A DNA stretch of 40,952 bases. It comes from Clostridiales bacterium. GTDB taxonomy: Bacteria > Bacillota > Clostridia > Christensenellales > UBA1242. The notes under the pieces were generated by a model that saw only the letters and a program-made list of their open reading frames with translations, did no database searches and had not been told where the DNA came from. This document shows, one piece after another, positions 16,371 through 26,088 of this stretch. The stretch is from the NCBI GenBank assembly GCA_015069385.1, contig SVIS01000013.1, positions 1-40,952 on the forward strand, written 5' to 3'. A program made the translations under genes and the position numbers. The first letter of the stretch is position 1; each line of letters starts with the position of its first letter.

Positions 16371-18512
16371 ATGAATGATGTTATATTAGTAGGAAATCCT
16401 AACACAGGCAAAACAACACTTTTTAATAACCTTACAAGTTCTTCTGAACACACAGGTAATTGGCATGGCGTAACAGTAGATAGTAAAGCAAAAAAATATA
16501 AATACAATAACCAACATTTTAATGTTGTTGATTTACCGGGAATATATTCATTAAGCGCTTTTTCATTTGAAGAACAAGTTTCAATAAATTATATTTATTC
16601 ACATCAAAATTCACTTATAGTAAATATTGTAGATATAAACAGCATATATAAAAATCTATATTTAACACAAGAACTTTTAATGTTAAATATTCCAATGATT
16701 TTGGTAATTAATCAAACTTTAAAACAATCAAATTGCGTTTTTAAATTAAACGAAAAGTTATTAGAAAATAATTTAAATATAAAAGTTTTAAAAATTAATT
16801 TTAAAAATAAAAAAGAAATAAATAAATTAAAAAATGAAATATTTAATTTTTATAATAAAAAACAGCAAAAAACAAATAATTATATTTTAAATAATAAAGA
16901 ATTAAAACAAATTTTACATAAAACTACACAATTAATTAAAAACAATTGTGAATATAATATTAATTATTGTTCATTAAAATGCTTAGAAAACGATGATGAA
17001 ATAATAAAAAAATTAAAATTATCTTCACAGCAAAAAATAGAATTAAATAATTTACAAAAGCAAGTTAATATAGAGCAAATTATAAAAATAAAATATGAAC
17101 AAATAGATAAACTACTAAATGATTCAAAAACTATAAAAACAAAAAACGTATATGGCAAAAGCAAGTTAGATACTTTTGTCCTAAATAAAATTTTGGCTAT
17201 ACCAATTTTTTTGATTGTTTTACTTTTTGTATTTTATTTAACTTTTTTTTCTGTTGGTAAATATTGCAGTAATTTGCTTTCTGACCTTGTTCAAAATGTA
17301 TTTGGAGGTTGGTTATTAAATGCTATAAAAGGCATAACATCAAATGCAATAATAATAGACTTTTTTTCAAGTGCAATAATTGGTGGTATAGGAACAATCT
17401 TTTCTTTTTTGCCACAAATTGTAATAATGTTTGTGTGTCTTGGAATTTTAGAGGATAGTGGATATTTATCTAGAGTAGCATTTTCATTAGATGATATTTT
17501 CTCTAGGGTTGGTTTGTCAGGTAAAAGTGTTTATACACTTTTAATGGGGTTTGGTTGTTCAACAACAGCATGTTTAACGGCAAGAACAATGGAAGATAAA
17601 AATAGTAAAATAAAAACCGCAATGCTTGCTCCGTATATGAGTTGTAGTGCAAAATTACCAATTTATGCAGTTATTGGTTCGGCATTTTTTGGTGCTAGTA
17701 ATGTATTTGTAATTTTTGCTATGTATATGTTAGGAGTAGTGGTTGCACTTCTTTTAAGTGTTTTTTATGAAAAAACTTTTTTAAAAAGTAAAGAGCAGGC
17801 TTTTATTTTGGAATTTCCTCCATATCGAATACCAACAATAAAAAGATTGGGATCTATTGCTTATAATAATTTAAAAATGTTTGTATCAAGAGTAGTTACT
17901 GTTTTGATTTCAGTAAATATTATTGTGTGGGTATTGTCTAATTTTTCTTTTACTTTTTCCTTTATTCCAATTGATGGAGGAATGAGTATATTGCAAACTA
18001 TTGGAAAACTTTTGGCTCCAATATTTGTACCATTAGGCTTTGGGTCTTGGGGTGCAACTTCAGCACTTATAGCCGGACTTATTGCAAAAGAAATAATTGT
18101 ATCATCTATAGCAATGATTAATGGCATTGCTTTAAACTCACAAAATTTTAACGAACAAATATCACGAAGTTTAACTTTTGCTGCAAGTGCTATTTGTTTC
18201 ACTCCAGCAAGTGCAATCTCTTATATGGTATTTTGCCTTTTATATTCTCCATGCCTTGCTACAATTTCTGTATTAAAAAAAGAACTTGGTAAAAAATGGA
18301 CTTTCGTTTCAATTGTATTACAATTTACTCTTGCTTATGTAATATCGCTTATATTATACAATTCAGTAAATTTAATATACTCAAAGGGCATTTTAGCATT
18401 TATCTCATTCGTAGTTACTTTTGGGTTAATACTTTATTCAACAGTTTTGTTAATTAAAAAAATTTTAAATAAACACAAATGTAAAAATTGTAAATTTTGT
18501 AAAAAGATTTGA
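16371..18512 (+). CDS. feoB: Ferrous iron transporter FeoB
   Basis: 713 aa. N-terminal GTPase domain: G1 GNPNTGKTTLFN (residues about 7-18) and G3 DLPGIYSL. The G4 position reads Asn114-Gln-Thr-Leu117, lacking the Asp of NxxD that confers guanine specificity. The lysine/asparagine-rich helical linker is unusually AT-driven. The membrane domain has the Gate motifs GFGCSTTACLTARTMED and APYMSCSAKLPIYAV, and the AKEIIVSSIAMI segment. The C-terminus ends in a small cysteine cluster (CKNCKFCKK). It imports Fe(II) across the cytoplasmic membrane. The feoA start is just upstream and a membrane-protein gene follows. Confidence 0.93.
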   Translation: MNDVILVGNPNTGKTTLFNNLTSSSEHTGNWHGVTVDSKAKKYKYNNQHFNVVDLPGIYSLSAFSFEEQVSINYIYSHQNSLIVNIVDINSIYKNLYLTQELLMLNIPMILVINQTLKQSNCVFKLNEKLLENNLNIKVLKINFKNKKEINKLKNEIFNFYNKKQQKTNNYILNNKELKQILHKTTQLIKNNCEYNINYCSLKCLENDDEIIKKLKLSSQQKIELNNLQKQVNIEQIIKIKYEQIDKLLNDSKTIKTKNVYGKSKLDTFVLNKILAIPIFLIVLLFVFYLTFFSVGKYCSNLLSDLVQNVFGGWLLNAIKGITSNAIIIDFFSSAIIGGIGTIFSFLPQIVIMFVCLGILEDSGYLSRVAFSLDDIFSRVGLSGKSVYTLLMGFGCSTTACLTARTMEDKNSKIKTAMLAPYMSCSAKLPIYAVIGSAFFGASNVFVIFAMYMLGVVVALLLSVFYEKTFLKSKEQAFILEFPPYRIPTIKRLGSIAYNNLKMFVSRVVTVLISVNIIVWVLSNFSFTFSFIPIDGGMSILQTIGKLLAPIFVPLGFGSWGATSALIAGLIAKEIIVSSIAMINGIALNSQNFNEQISRSLTFAASAICFTPASAISYMVFCLLYSPCLATISVLKKELGKKWTFVSIVLQFTLAYVISLILYNSVNLIYSKGILAFISFVVTFGLILYSTVLLIKKILNKHKCKNCKFCKKI

Positions 18513-18565
18513 AAATTTACATATATAAAATAAAAAAGCACATGCTAGTAAAAAGGGGAAATAGT

Positions 18566-19201
18566 ATGACATTTTCACTAATTTTACTTGGTGTGCTTTT
18601 AATCTTTACATTATTTGGTGTGGGCGAAAGTTTATTTAAAAACATAAAAATCAATAAAAGATTCTTAATTATTATATTGCTTTTAAGTATTGCTTTGTAT
18701 TTTATTCCAAATGTTAATATTTGGGGTATAAATGTAAGTTTGGTTGCTTTTATTTTACCTCTTGTTTTTTCAATAGTAGTACTTGTAAAAGTTAGAAATA
18801 TTAAGGCATATTTTAAATGTTTTGCAGCAAGTTTAATCGCATTTGCGTTAAATTTAGTATATAACTTAATTAATTTTGAGGTCTATGATGTAGTAATTCT
18901 TCAACCATATTTAGTTTTAGGCCTAATTTTAGGCATGGTTTTGCCTCTTTTGGCAGTAAAACCTACAAGAGTATATGCTTCAACATTTTTAGGACTGATT
19001 TCTTCTGAAATAGTTTTTTATTATTCTCGTTATTCTATGTATCAAGAATATAATTTATCACTTGGCAGTGAAAAAGTATTTGCGGTACTTTTAGTTACTT
19101 TTGTAACTTCGCTTGTTGTTTATTATTTTATTAGAAAACTTAAAACATTATTTATTAAACATAGACTTAAAAAATCTGAAAGAAAAAACTATGCTGGTTA
19201 A
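18566..19201 (+). CDS. Multi-pass membrane protein of unknown function
   Basis: 211 aa from ATG 18566, which has AGGGGA at about 18554-18559; the frame is open from 18509 but without a ribosome-binding site. About six hydrophobic segments are visible, with a basic C-terminal tail (KLKTLFIKHRLKKSERKN). The stretch FIPNVNIWGINVSLVAFILPLVF faintly recalls DUF1614 membrane proteins, a tentative resemblance from memory. It lies between feoB (53 bp upstream) and the der promoter, so it may be expressed with feoB. No transport motif is visible. Confidence 0.7.
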   Translation: MTFSLILLGVLLIFTLFGVGESLFKNIKINKRFLIIILLLSIALYFIPNVNIWGINVSLVAFILPLVFSIVVLVKVRNIKAYFKCFAASLIAFALNLVYNLINFEVYDVVILQPYLVLGLILGMVLPLLAVKPTRVYASTFLGLISSEIVFYYSRYSMYQEYNLSLGSEKVFAVLLVTFVTSLVVYYFIRKLKTLFIKHRLKKSERKNYAG

Positions 19202-19206
19202 ATTAA

Positions 19207-19235
19207 TTGAAATTTGTTTGTGATTATGATATAAT
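19207..19235 (+). promoter_or_regulatory. Promoter of der
   Basis: TTGAAA at 19207-19212, 17-bp spacer, consensus TATAAT at 19230-19235, 25 bp before ATG 19261. Confidence 0.75.
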
Positions 19236-19260
19236 CTTACAAGATTAATAGGAGAATATC

Positions 19261-20586
19261 ATGAAAAAGCCGTTAGTAGCAGTAGTTGGTAGGCCAAATG
19301 TTGGCAAAAGTACGTTTTTTAATAAAATCTGCGGCAAACGAATTAGCATTGTTGATGATACCCCGGGGGTAACTCGTGACCGTATTTATGCTGATGCTGA
19401 GTGGTGTGGCTATAGTTTTAGAATGGTAGATACAGGCGGTTTAGATGCTAAATCGGGTGATATTTTTCAAAGCAATATTAAAGAACAAGCCGATATAGCA
19501 ATTGATTTAGCCGATGTTATTATTTTAATGGTTGATGGTCGTGATGGTGTTACTCAAAATGACCACGAAGTGGCAGACTATTTGCGAAAAAGCAAAAAAC
19601 CAGTAATTTTAGTTGTTAATAAACTAGATAATTTTGAAGTTGAAAAATCTTATGATTTTTATGAGTTGGGGCTTGGCGAACCTTTTCCAATTTCTTGTGA
19701 ACAGTCTAAAGGTTTAGGAGAAGTGTTAGATGCGATAGTTGCAAACTTCAAAGAACGTAATTTAAATGAAGAAGAAGATACTCGCATTAAAATAGCAATA
19801 GTGGGCAGGCCAAATGTTGGCAAAAGCAGCATAACCAATCGTATTTTGGGTGAAGAAAGAGTAGTAGTTAGTGATGTTGCTGGCACAACTCGTGATGCAA
19901 TAGAAACAGATTTTAATTTTAATGGAAAACAATATACTTTAATAGATACCGCAGGCCTTAGGCGTAAACGTGGTGTTGAAAATGAATCTGTAGAAAGTTA
20001 TTCTGTAATTCGCTCTATGGAGGCAATTAAAAGAGCAGATGTTGTTTTAATAGTGTTTGATTCTTCGCAAGAAATATCTGAACAAGATGTTCGCATTGCA
20101 GGTTATGTTCATGAGGAGGGTAAGCCATCAGTTGTTGTAATGAACAAGTGGGATAAAGTTTTAAATAAAACAGGCAATACTATTAATGAATATATAAAAG
20201 ACTTAAAATTAAAACTTTCTTTTATGGATTATTTTATTCCAGTTTTTACATCGGCTGTTTCTGGTCAAAGATTGCATGAAGTTATAGAAAAAGTTAATTT
20301 GGCATATAATAACGCAAATAGGCGTATTACTACTGGTAGTTTAAATGAACTTTTATCTAGTGCAATTCTTTCTAACGAACCGCCATATAGAAGTGGTAGA
20401 AAATTAAAAATTCAATACATTACTCAGGCACAGGTTGCTCCACCTACATTTATTTTGTTTTGTAACGATGCAAGCCTTATGCACTTTTCTTATCTAAGAT
20501 ATTTAGAAAATCGTTTCCGAGATGCGGTTGATTTTACTGGTACTCCAATAAAATTTATAACTCGCAGTCGTGATGAAAAAGAATAG
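19261..20586 (+). CDS. der: Ribosome biogenesis GTPase Der (EngA)
   Basis: 441 aa with two tandem GTPase domains, the hallmark of Der. First domain: GRPNVGKSTFFN (about 9-20), DTGG, NKLD. Second domain: GRPNVGKSSITN (about 181-192), DTAGLRRK, NKWDKV. A KH-like C-terminal domain (about 350-441) ends FTGTPIKFITRSRDEKE. It functions in 50S subunit assembly. AGGAG precedes ATG 19261. plsY follows 18 bp later, a conserved neighbourhood in Firmicutes. Confidence 0.97.
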   Translation: MKKPLVAVVGRPNVGKSTFFNKICGKRISIVDDTPGVTRDRIYADAEWCGYSFRMVDTGGLDAKSGDIFQSNIKEQADIAIDLADVIILMVDGRDGVTQNDHEVADYLRKSKKPVILVVNKLDNFEVEKSYDFYELGLGEPFPISCEQSKGLGEVLDAIVANFKERNLNEEEDTRIKIAIVGRPNVGKSSITNRILGEERVVVSDVAGTTRDAIETDFNFNGKQYTLIDTAGLRRKRGVENESVESYSVIRSMEAIKRADVVLIVFDSSQEISEQDVRIAGYVHEEGKPSVVVMNKWDKVLNKTGNTINEYIKDLKLKLSFMDYFIPVFTSAVSGQRLHEVIEKVNLAYNNANRRITTGSLNELLSSAILSNEPPYRSGRKLKIQYITQAQVAPPTFILFCNDASLMHFSYLRYLENRFRDAVDFTGTPIKFITRSRDEKE

Positions 20587-20604
20587 TTTTAATTAAAGGA
20601 TTTT

Positions 20605-21291
20605 ATGACAATTTTAAAATTTGTACTTTTGGTTATAGGTGGATATTTGCTTGGCAATTTTAGTTCAGCAAAAGTTTTATCTCGCCTTAAAAAAGATGAT
20701 ATTACTAAACATGGTAGTGGTAACCCCGGCACAATGAACATGCTTCGCACTTTTGGTTTTGCTTTTGGTTTTTTAACACTTGTTTTAGATGCACTAAAAG
20801 GCGCCATTCCTGCACTTGTTGGTTACTTTTTATTTGGTGGTGCTACTGGCGGTAATATGGCTTACATTGGTTTGTTTACCGGCGGTTTTGCAGCTATGCT
20901 AGGGCATATTTTTCCTGTGTTTTATAAGTTTAAGGGTGGTAAGGGTGTAGCCTGCATATTTGGTGTTTTTGTTGTCGCTGAACCATTGTGGGCATTAATT
21001 ATTTTTTGCGTATGCTTTTTATATTTGTTAATTTTTAAATATGGTGCTATTGCCTCATTTATTTTTATAACTATCTTAACTGTAATAGAAGGGTATAGAT
21101 TTAGCGGAGATGTTGTAATTTGTATGCTACTTTTTGCAATTTATTTCTTAATTTGGTTCATGCATAGGCAAAACTTTTTTAGGTTACTTATTGGCAAGGA
21201 AAACAAAGTAAATCTATTTAAACGCAAAAAGAATAAGTTAAATTTAGAAAAACCAACTAAAAAAGAAATTAAAAATAAAGAAATTGGCTAA
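20605..21291 (+). CDS. plsY: Acyl-phosphate glycerol-3-phosphate acyltransferase PlsY
   Basis: 228 aa, integral membrane with about five hydrophobic segments. The first motif is GNFSSAKVLSRLKKDDITKHGSGNPGTMNMLRTFG (GSGNPG loop), and the second KFKGGKGVACIFG; both are conserved active-site loops of PlsY. It acylates glycerol-3-phosphate to start phospholipid synthesis. The C-terminal about 30 residues are a Lys-rich extension beyond the usual length. TAATG overlap with the next gene implies coupling. Confidence 0.95.
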   Translation: MTILKFVLLVIGGYLLGNFSSAKVLSRLKKDDITKHGSGNPGTMNMLRTFGFAFGFLTLVLDALKGAIPALVGYFLFGGATGGNMAYIGLFTGGFAAMLGHIFPVFYKFKGGKGVACIFGVFVVAEPLWALIIFCVCFLYLLIFKYGAIASFIFITILTVIEGYRFSGDVVICMLLFAIYFLIWFMHRQNFFRLLIGKENKVNLFKRKKNKLNLEKPTKKEIKNKEIG

Positions 21292-23378
21292 TGGAAAAAG
21301 TTGAATTGCTCGCTCCAGCAGGAGATTTTGATAGTTTAAAAGCGGCACTGGCAAATAAAGCAGATGCCGTTTATTTTGGTGCAAAGGCATTTAATGCTCG
21401 TTTAAAAGCAAATAACTTTGGTGAGGATTTAAAAAATGTTGTTACCTATGTGCATTTACATGGAGCAAAAGCATATTTAACCTTAAATACCATTATAGAA
21501 AATAACGATTGTAAAAATCTACTTCAAACAGTGCAAAACGCTTTAAATGCCGGTATAGATGCTTTTATAGTACAAGATTTTGGTGTGTGCAATTTAATAA
21601 AAAATACATTCCCTATTGCGGAAATTCATACAAGTACGCAAATGGCAGTAAACAACTATTTGGGGGCCATTCAAGCCGAAAAACTTGGTGCAACTAGAGT
21701 AGTACTCTCACGTGAAACTTCAATTAAAGATATAAAATTAATTAAAGAAAAAACAAATTTGCAAATAGAATATTTTATTCAAGGTGCACTTTGTGTTTGC
21801 TTTTCGGGCAATTGTTATTTATCGTCACATTTATTTGGCAAAAGTGGTAATAAGGGTGAGTGTATGCAGCCTTGTCGTTTGCCTTATAAGGCGGTTTTAA
21901 AAGGCAAAGAAATATCAAAGGGCTATTTGTTTTCGGCTAAAGATATTAACATGTCTAAACGTTTAAAAGATTTATATGAGGCAGGTGTAGATAGTTTTAA
22001 AATAGAGGGGCGCTTACGTAGACCTGCTTATGTGGCAAGTGTGGTTCAAACTTATAGAAACATAATAGATAATAATTTTATAACAACTTCTAATGACCAA
22101 ACAACATTAAAAAAAGCCTTTAATCGAGGTGATTTTTGTGAGGGCTATCTAAATGGCAATGGTGCTATAATAGATAAAAATATTCAGGGACATAAAGGGG
22201 TAAAAATAGGAGTTGTTTGTGATTTTAAACAAGGCAAAAAATTTAATATAATAAAAATTAAATCTCAGCATAAAATTACAAAAGGTGATGGTTTAAAATT
22301 TATTGTAAATAACTTAGAGCAAACATCAATCTCAGCACAAGATGTAAAGTATATAAATGATGTTTATGAAATAACAACAACTTCAAAAGTAAATGTTGGT
22401 GCTCATGTTCATTTAATTTTAGATAGTGTGATTGAAAACAAAGAATTAAACCAATCAATTTTGCCTATTTCAATAAATCTTATTGCACTAATTAATCAAC
22501 CATTAAAATTAGAAGCAGAGTATAATAATGTTAAATTTGAAGTATTAGGCAATGTTTGCATGCCGGCACAAAATCAGCCACTTGATGAATTTTCTGCAAA
22601 ACAAAGTATGCAAAAATTAACGGATACACCATTTTTTTTAAAAAGTTTTAATTTAATTACAAATGGTGTATTTGTAAGAAAACAAGAATTAAATGAATTA
22701 AGGCGTAATTTGATTCAAAAAATATACTATTATTTTGAGTTCAAAAATAATTTTGAAGTTAATTACAATTACTTAAACAATGAATTAAATACTTCAACGT
22801 ATAATAAAAAAATATATACAATTGAAATATCTGAAAAATATAACTGTAATGCCGATTATTTTGTTGTTAAACCAAGCAATTATAATAGTTTTAATTATAA
22901 AAAAATAGAGCATAAAAATGCATTTTTATATATACCTTCGTTTTTAAATAGTGAAGATATTAAATTAATAAATAATATTTTAGAAAATAATAAAAACTTA
23001 GGTGTTTACGCAGAAAATATAGGTGCTTTAGAATTTAATAAAAAAACAATTTTGGGTGCCAAATTAAATATTAAAAATATTTTTGCAATAAAACAATTAT
23101 TAAAACAAAATATCGTTGCAGTACATACTTCGCCAGAACTAAGTGATCAAAATTTTGAATATATAAACCAACATTTTAACATACCAATTATTAAAAGTGA
23201 TTTTCAGAATTTTGATCTTATGACTTTTGTTCATTGTCCTATAAAAACTATTTACAACAATGATTGTTCAAATTGTAAATATTGTGATGGTTTGGAGTAT
23301 ATTATGCAAAATGGTAAAACGTTTGTTTTAAAACGTTATATTTTAAATCATTGTTATTTTACACTTGTTAAAAAATGA
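21291..23378 (+). CDS. Peptidase U32 family protein, RlhA-like
   Basis: 695 aa. N-terminal U32 domain: VELLAPAGDFDSLKAALANKADAVYFGAKAFNARLKANNF, ending in the four-cysteine signature CVCFSGNCYLSSHLFGKSGN...GECMQPCRLPY. A middle beta-barrel region (about 300-400, DUF3656-like) and a C-terminal part with HCPIKTIYNNDCSNCKYC follow. This architecture matches the RlhA (YdcP) branch, which hydroxylates 23S rRNA, rather than the shorter collagenase-like members. That assignment is by resemblance. The C-terminal 250 residues are very Asn/Ile/Lys-rich. It overlaps plsY by one base. Confidence 0.85.
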   Translation: MEKVELLAPAGDFDSLKAALANKADAVYFGAKAFNARLKANNFGEDLKNVVTYVHLHGAKAYLTLNTIIENNDCKNLLQTVQNALNAGIDAFIVQDFGVCNLIKNTFPIAEIHTSTQMAVNNYLGAIQAEKLGATRVVLSRETSIKDIKLIKEKTNLQIEYFIQGALCVCFSGNCYLSSHLFGKSGNKGECMQPCRLPYKAVLKGKEISKGYLFSAKDINMSKRLKDLYEAGVDSFKIEGRLRRPAYVASVVQTYRNIIDNNFITTSNDQTTLKKAFNRGDFCEGYLNGNGAIIDKNIQGHKGVKIGVVCDFKQGKKFNIIKIKSQHKITKGDGLKFIVNNLEQTSISAQDVKYINDVYEITTTSKVNVGAHVHLILDSVIENKELNQSILPISINLIALINQPLKLEAEYNNVKFEVLGNVCMPAQNQPLDEFSAKQSMQKLTDTPFFLKSFNLITNGVFVRKQELNELRRNLIQKIYYYFEFKNNFEVNYNYLNNELNTSTYNKKIYTIEISEKYNCNADYFVVKPSNYNSFNYKKIEHKNAFLYIPSFLNSEDIKLINNILENNKNLGVYAENIGALEFNKKTILGAKLNIKNIFAIKQLLKQNIVAVHTSPELSDQNFEYINQHFNIPIIKSDFQNFDLMTFVHCPIKTIYNNDCSNCKYCDGLEYIMQNGKTFVLKRYILNHCYFTLVKK

Positions 23379-23407
23379 TTTACAAAAAACGCAAAATGTG
23401 GTATCGT
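23379..23407 (+). promoter_or_regulatory. Candidate promoter of nrdR
   Basis: TTTACA at 23379-23384, 17-bp spacer, TATCGT at 23402-23407; GAGAGG ribosome-binding site and ATG 23427 follow. Confidence 0.45.
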
Positions 23408-23426
23408 TAATCTCGAGAGGTTACAA

Positions 23427-23879
23427 ATGAAGTGTATATATTGTGGATTTGAAGATTCAAAAGTAGTTGATTCACGTTCAACAGTTGAAACAAATTCAAT
23501 TCGCCGTCGTCGTGAGTGTTTAAACTGTGGTAAGCGTTTTACTACATACGAAACTGTTGAAAGCACACCGGTTTTAGTTGTAAAAAAGAACGGCTCTATT
23601 CAACCCTTCGATAAAAATAAAATAATCAATGGAGTAATTAAAGCATGCGAAAAGCGCCCTGTGTCACTCGCTCAAATAGAGGGCATTGCTGATGATATTG
23701 AAAAAGAACTTAATGATGGTTTAGTTAAAGAAATTCGTTCAATTAAAATAGGTGATATGGTTATGGAAAGGCTAAAGCCATTAGATGATGTTGCCTATAT
23801 TCGCTTTGCATCGGTTTATCGTCAGTTTAAAGATGTAACTAATTTTATTAATTTTTTATCAGATATTGAAAATGATTAA
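23427..23879 (+). CDS. nrdR: Transcriptional repressor NrdR
   Basis: 150 aa. The zinc ribbon uses Cys3, Cys6, Cys31 and Cys34 (CIYC...CLNC), with the VDSR and RRRREC signature. The ATP-cone domain (about 48-138) starts [16 protein letters not shown] and includes [17 protein letters not shown] and [17 protein letters not shown]. It represses ribonucleotide reductase genes in response to dATP/ATP. No nrd genes are in the window. Apparently monocistronic, with a terminator after it. Confidence 0.97.
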   Translation: MKCIYCGFEDSKVVDSRSTVETNSIRRRRECLNCGKRFTTYETVESTPVLVVKKNGSIQPFDKNKIINGVIKACEKRPVSLAQIEGIADDIEKELNDGLVKEIRSIKIGDMVMERLKPLDDVAYIRFASVYRQFKDVTNFINFLSDIEND

Positions 23880-23883
23880 AACT

Positions 23884-23912
23884 AAAAGGTAACAATTTGT
23901 TGCCTTTTTTTT
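23884..23912 (+). terminator. Rho-independent terminator after nrdR
   Basis: Stem AAAAGGTAAC (23884-23893) / GTTGCCTTTT (23899-23908) with one G-U pair, 5-nt loop and a run of eight Ts. Confidence 0.88.
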
Positions 23913-23951
23913 ACATAAAATATATACTTAAAAAGTTTAAGGGAATATTAA

Positions 23952-24911
23952 ATGGAAAAAAGAACATTTTATAATGAATATGATTCTAGCAAAACATATC
24001 TTTGGGCTCTATTATTGCCACAAGTTGTGTCTTTTGTTGTTGCTATGATTTTTTCTTCCATTTATAAAACAACCGAAGAAATGACCTCTTCGCTTGCATA
24101 TTTATTTGTTGCTTGTATTTTAGCTCAGGCTTGTTTTGCCTTTATTGTTTTTTATTATAATAAAAAAAATAAAATCAATTTTAAAGTGGCTAGTAAAATT
24201 CAAACAAATTTTAGTTTGCGTAACTTAATTGGTTGTATGGCAATTTCAATTATTGCGGTGTTTGGCTTTGTAAATTTGGTTACATGGTTAAATTCTCTTT
24301 TTGCTTCGGTAGGGTTTGATATTTCTGGAGTATCTCTTCCTATAAATAACTTTGGTTGGCTAGTTATTAACATTGTACTTCTTGCTATAATTCCGGCAAT
24401 TTTTGAAGAGTGTATATTTAGAGGTATAATATTTAATGGTTTAAGAGGTCGTGGCTTTTGGTTTGCTAGTTTAATATCGGCCGTTATGTTTGCTTTAGTA
24501 CATTTATCTATGGGGCAGTTAATATTTCCAATTATCATGGGGGTTGTTTTTGCCTTTGTATTAGAAAAAACAGGCTCGTTGCTTTATACCATGATATGTC
24601 ACTTATGTAATAATTTTATAGTGCTTTTAATATCATATATTGGTGAAATTAATGGTAGACAAGTTGCTAGCATAATAGTAAATTGCCCTCTGAATGCAAT
24701 TATTGTAATAGCCATTGCATTCGTGGCAGTTGTTGCAATTTTCTTAATAGTAAAATTTGTTTTAAAACCCGCTCAAAAAAAAGAAACAACTATTGTTTTA
24801 ACTGAGCAAACAAAGCAGGACAAAAAAACACAAAATCTATATATTTTTGGAGCACTTTTAGTTGGGGTTGTGCTTTGGCTTATTATAGTTATTTATGGTT
24901 TATTAGTTTAA
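23952..24911 (+). CDS. CPBP-family intramembrane metalloprotease (first of a pair)
   Basis: 319 aa, about eight hydrophobic segments. CPBP (Abi/CAAX-protease-like) motifs are present in order: EECIFRGIIFNGLRGR (EExxxR), ALVHLSMGQLIFPIIMGVVFAFV (conserved His with a following FxxG-type motif), and HLCNNFIV (HxxxN). These residues bind the catalytic metal in the membrane. The N- and C-terminal extensions contain further membrane segments. GGGAA precedes ATG 23952. A related gene follows after 13 bp. The substrate is unknown; family members process prenylated or signal peptides or give bacteriocin immunity. Confidence 0.87.
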   Translation: MEKRTFYNEYDSSKTYLWALLLPQVVSFVVAMIFSSIYKTTEEMTSSLAYLFVACILAQACFAFIVFYYNKKNKINFKVASKIQTNFSLRNLIGCMAISIIAVFGFVNLVTWLNSLFASVGFDISGVSLPINNFGWLVINIVLLAIIPAIFEECIFRGIIFNGLRGRGFWFASLISAVMFALVHLSMGQLIFPIIMGVVFAFVLEKTGSLLYTMICHLCNNFIVLLISYIGEINGRQVASIIVNCPLNAIIVIAIAFVAVVAIFLIVKFVLKPAQKKETTIVLTEQTKQDKKTQNLYIFGALLVGVVLWLIIVIYGLLV

Positions 24912-24924
24912 AAATGGAGTATTA

Positions 24925-26088
24925 ATGGAAAAGAAACGTAGTATATTTTTTGATACAAGTTTAATATATTTTCTTGTAATTGTATGCTTTATTGGTATAA
25001 GAATTTTTTCTAATCTAGTTAGTATAAGCGAGCCTGTTAGCGCTGTTTTAAATGTTATTATTCAAGTTGGTCTTATGCTTGCTCTTCCATTTTTTATGTA
25101 CAAATTTTTGCGCAAGAAAAAAACAAGTGAAGTTTTTAAAGAATTTAATGTAAAACCAATTAATACTAAGGCAATATTATTGTCTGTTTTAATAGGGATA
25201 TTAGTATATTTTTTAACTTTGGCTGTGGCATCTTTTTTTAATATAATTATATATGGTGTTGGTTATGACCCAAGTTTTGGTATGGCTTCAACTTCCTCTG
25301 ACTCATATCCTCTTGTTCAGTTTTTGCTAGATATAGTAGTTACAGCAATTTTGCCAGGTATTTGTGAGGAGTTTTGCCATAGAGGTTTGCTAGTTAATGG
25401 TTATAAACAATTAAATATTAAAAAAACAATTTTGCTAGTAGGTATATTGTTTGGTCTTATGCATTTAAATATAGAGCAGTTTTTCTATGCAAGTGTAATA
25501 GGTATGTTTTTAACTTTTTTAGTATATGTTTCTGGTTCAATTATTCCTGCAATGATAATTCATTTTATGAATAACTTTTTAGGTTTGTATTTTACTTTTG
25601 CATCATATAACAATTTGCCTTTTGGAGATTTTGCAACAAACCTTGCAAACGCACTTCAAACAAGCAATGCATTTTTAGCCTTTATGGCAATAATCTTTGT
25701 TGTGATAATCTTTTTGGCTTTGCTTGCGTTCTTGGTATTTATGTTAATGAAACAAACAAGAGTAAAACAATTTGAACTTTTAGCAAAAAAAGCCATTGCC
25801 AAAAAAGAACGCGAAAGATTATTCGCACAATTTAACCTTGATGCAAATAAAATAGATGCTGAAAATGGCGAAAAGCCAGATGAAAATATGCCAGAAGTTG
25901 TGTTTAAAGAGGACATATCTCGTGCGGGTAGTCGAGGTGTTATTGTTGATGTTAATTTCAAAAATTCAATACTAGAGGGTGAATACTTTATTAAAAAGCC
26001 AAGCCTAAAAGATAAAATGTTTTTATATGGTGCATTATTTTTAGGAATATTTGTAACACTTTCAACGCTCATTTGGGGGATAATTTAA
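24925..26088 (+). CDS. CPBP-family intramembrane metalloprotease (second of a pair)
   Basis: 387 aa, about eight hydrophobic segments. The motifs EEFCHRGLLVNGYKQ (EExxxR), GLMHLNIEQFFYASVIGMFLTFLVYVSGS and HFMNNFLGLYF (HxxxN) are intact. Unlike the first copy it has a cytoplasmic-looking insert of about 120 residues (about 275-365: KKAIAKKERERLFAQ, then Asp/Glu-rich) before a last membrane segment. GGAG precedes ATG 24925. The rlmH start codon follows its stop directly, so these genes are one operon. Confidence 0.87.
   Translation: MEKKRSIFFDTSLIYFLVIVCFIGIRIFSNLVSISEPVSAVLNVIIQVGLMLALPFFMYKFLRKKKTSEVFKEFNVKPINTKAILLSVLIGILVYFLTLAVASFFNIIIYGVGYDPSFGMASTSSDSYPLVQFLLDIVVTAILPGICEEFCHRGLLVNGYKQLNIKKTILLVGILFGLMHLNIEQFFYASVIGMFLTFLVYVSGSIIPAMIIHFMNNFLGLYFTFASYNNLPFGDFATNLANALQTSNAFLAFMAIIFVVIIFLALLAFLVFMLMKQTRVKQFELLAKKAIAKKERERLFAQFNLDANKIDAENGEKPDENMPEVVFKEDISRAGSRGVIVDVNFKNSILEGEYFIKKPSLKDKMFLYGALFLGIFVTLSTLIWGII

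Noticed and set aside
24200..24538. Minus-strand ORF opposite the first CPBP gene
   Set aside because: Antisense to conserved membrane-protease motifs; no ribosome-binding site.
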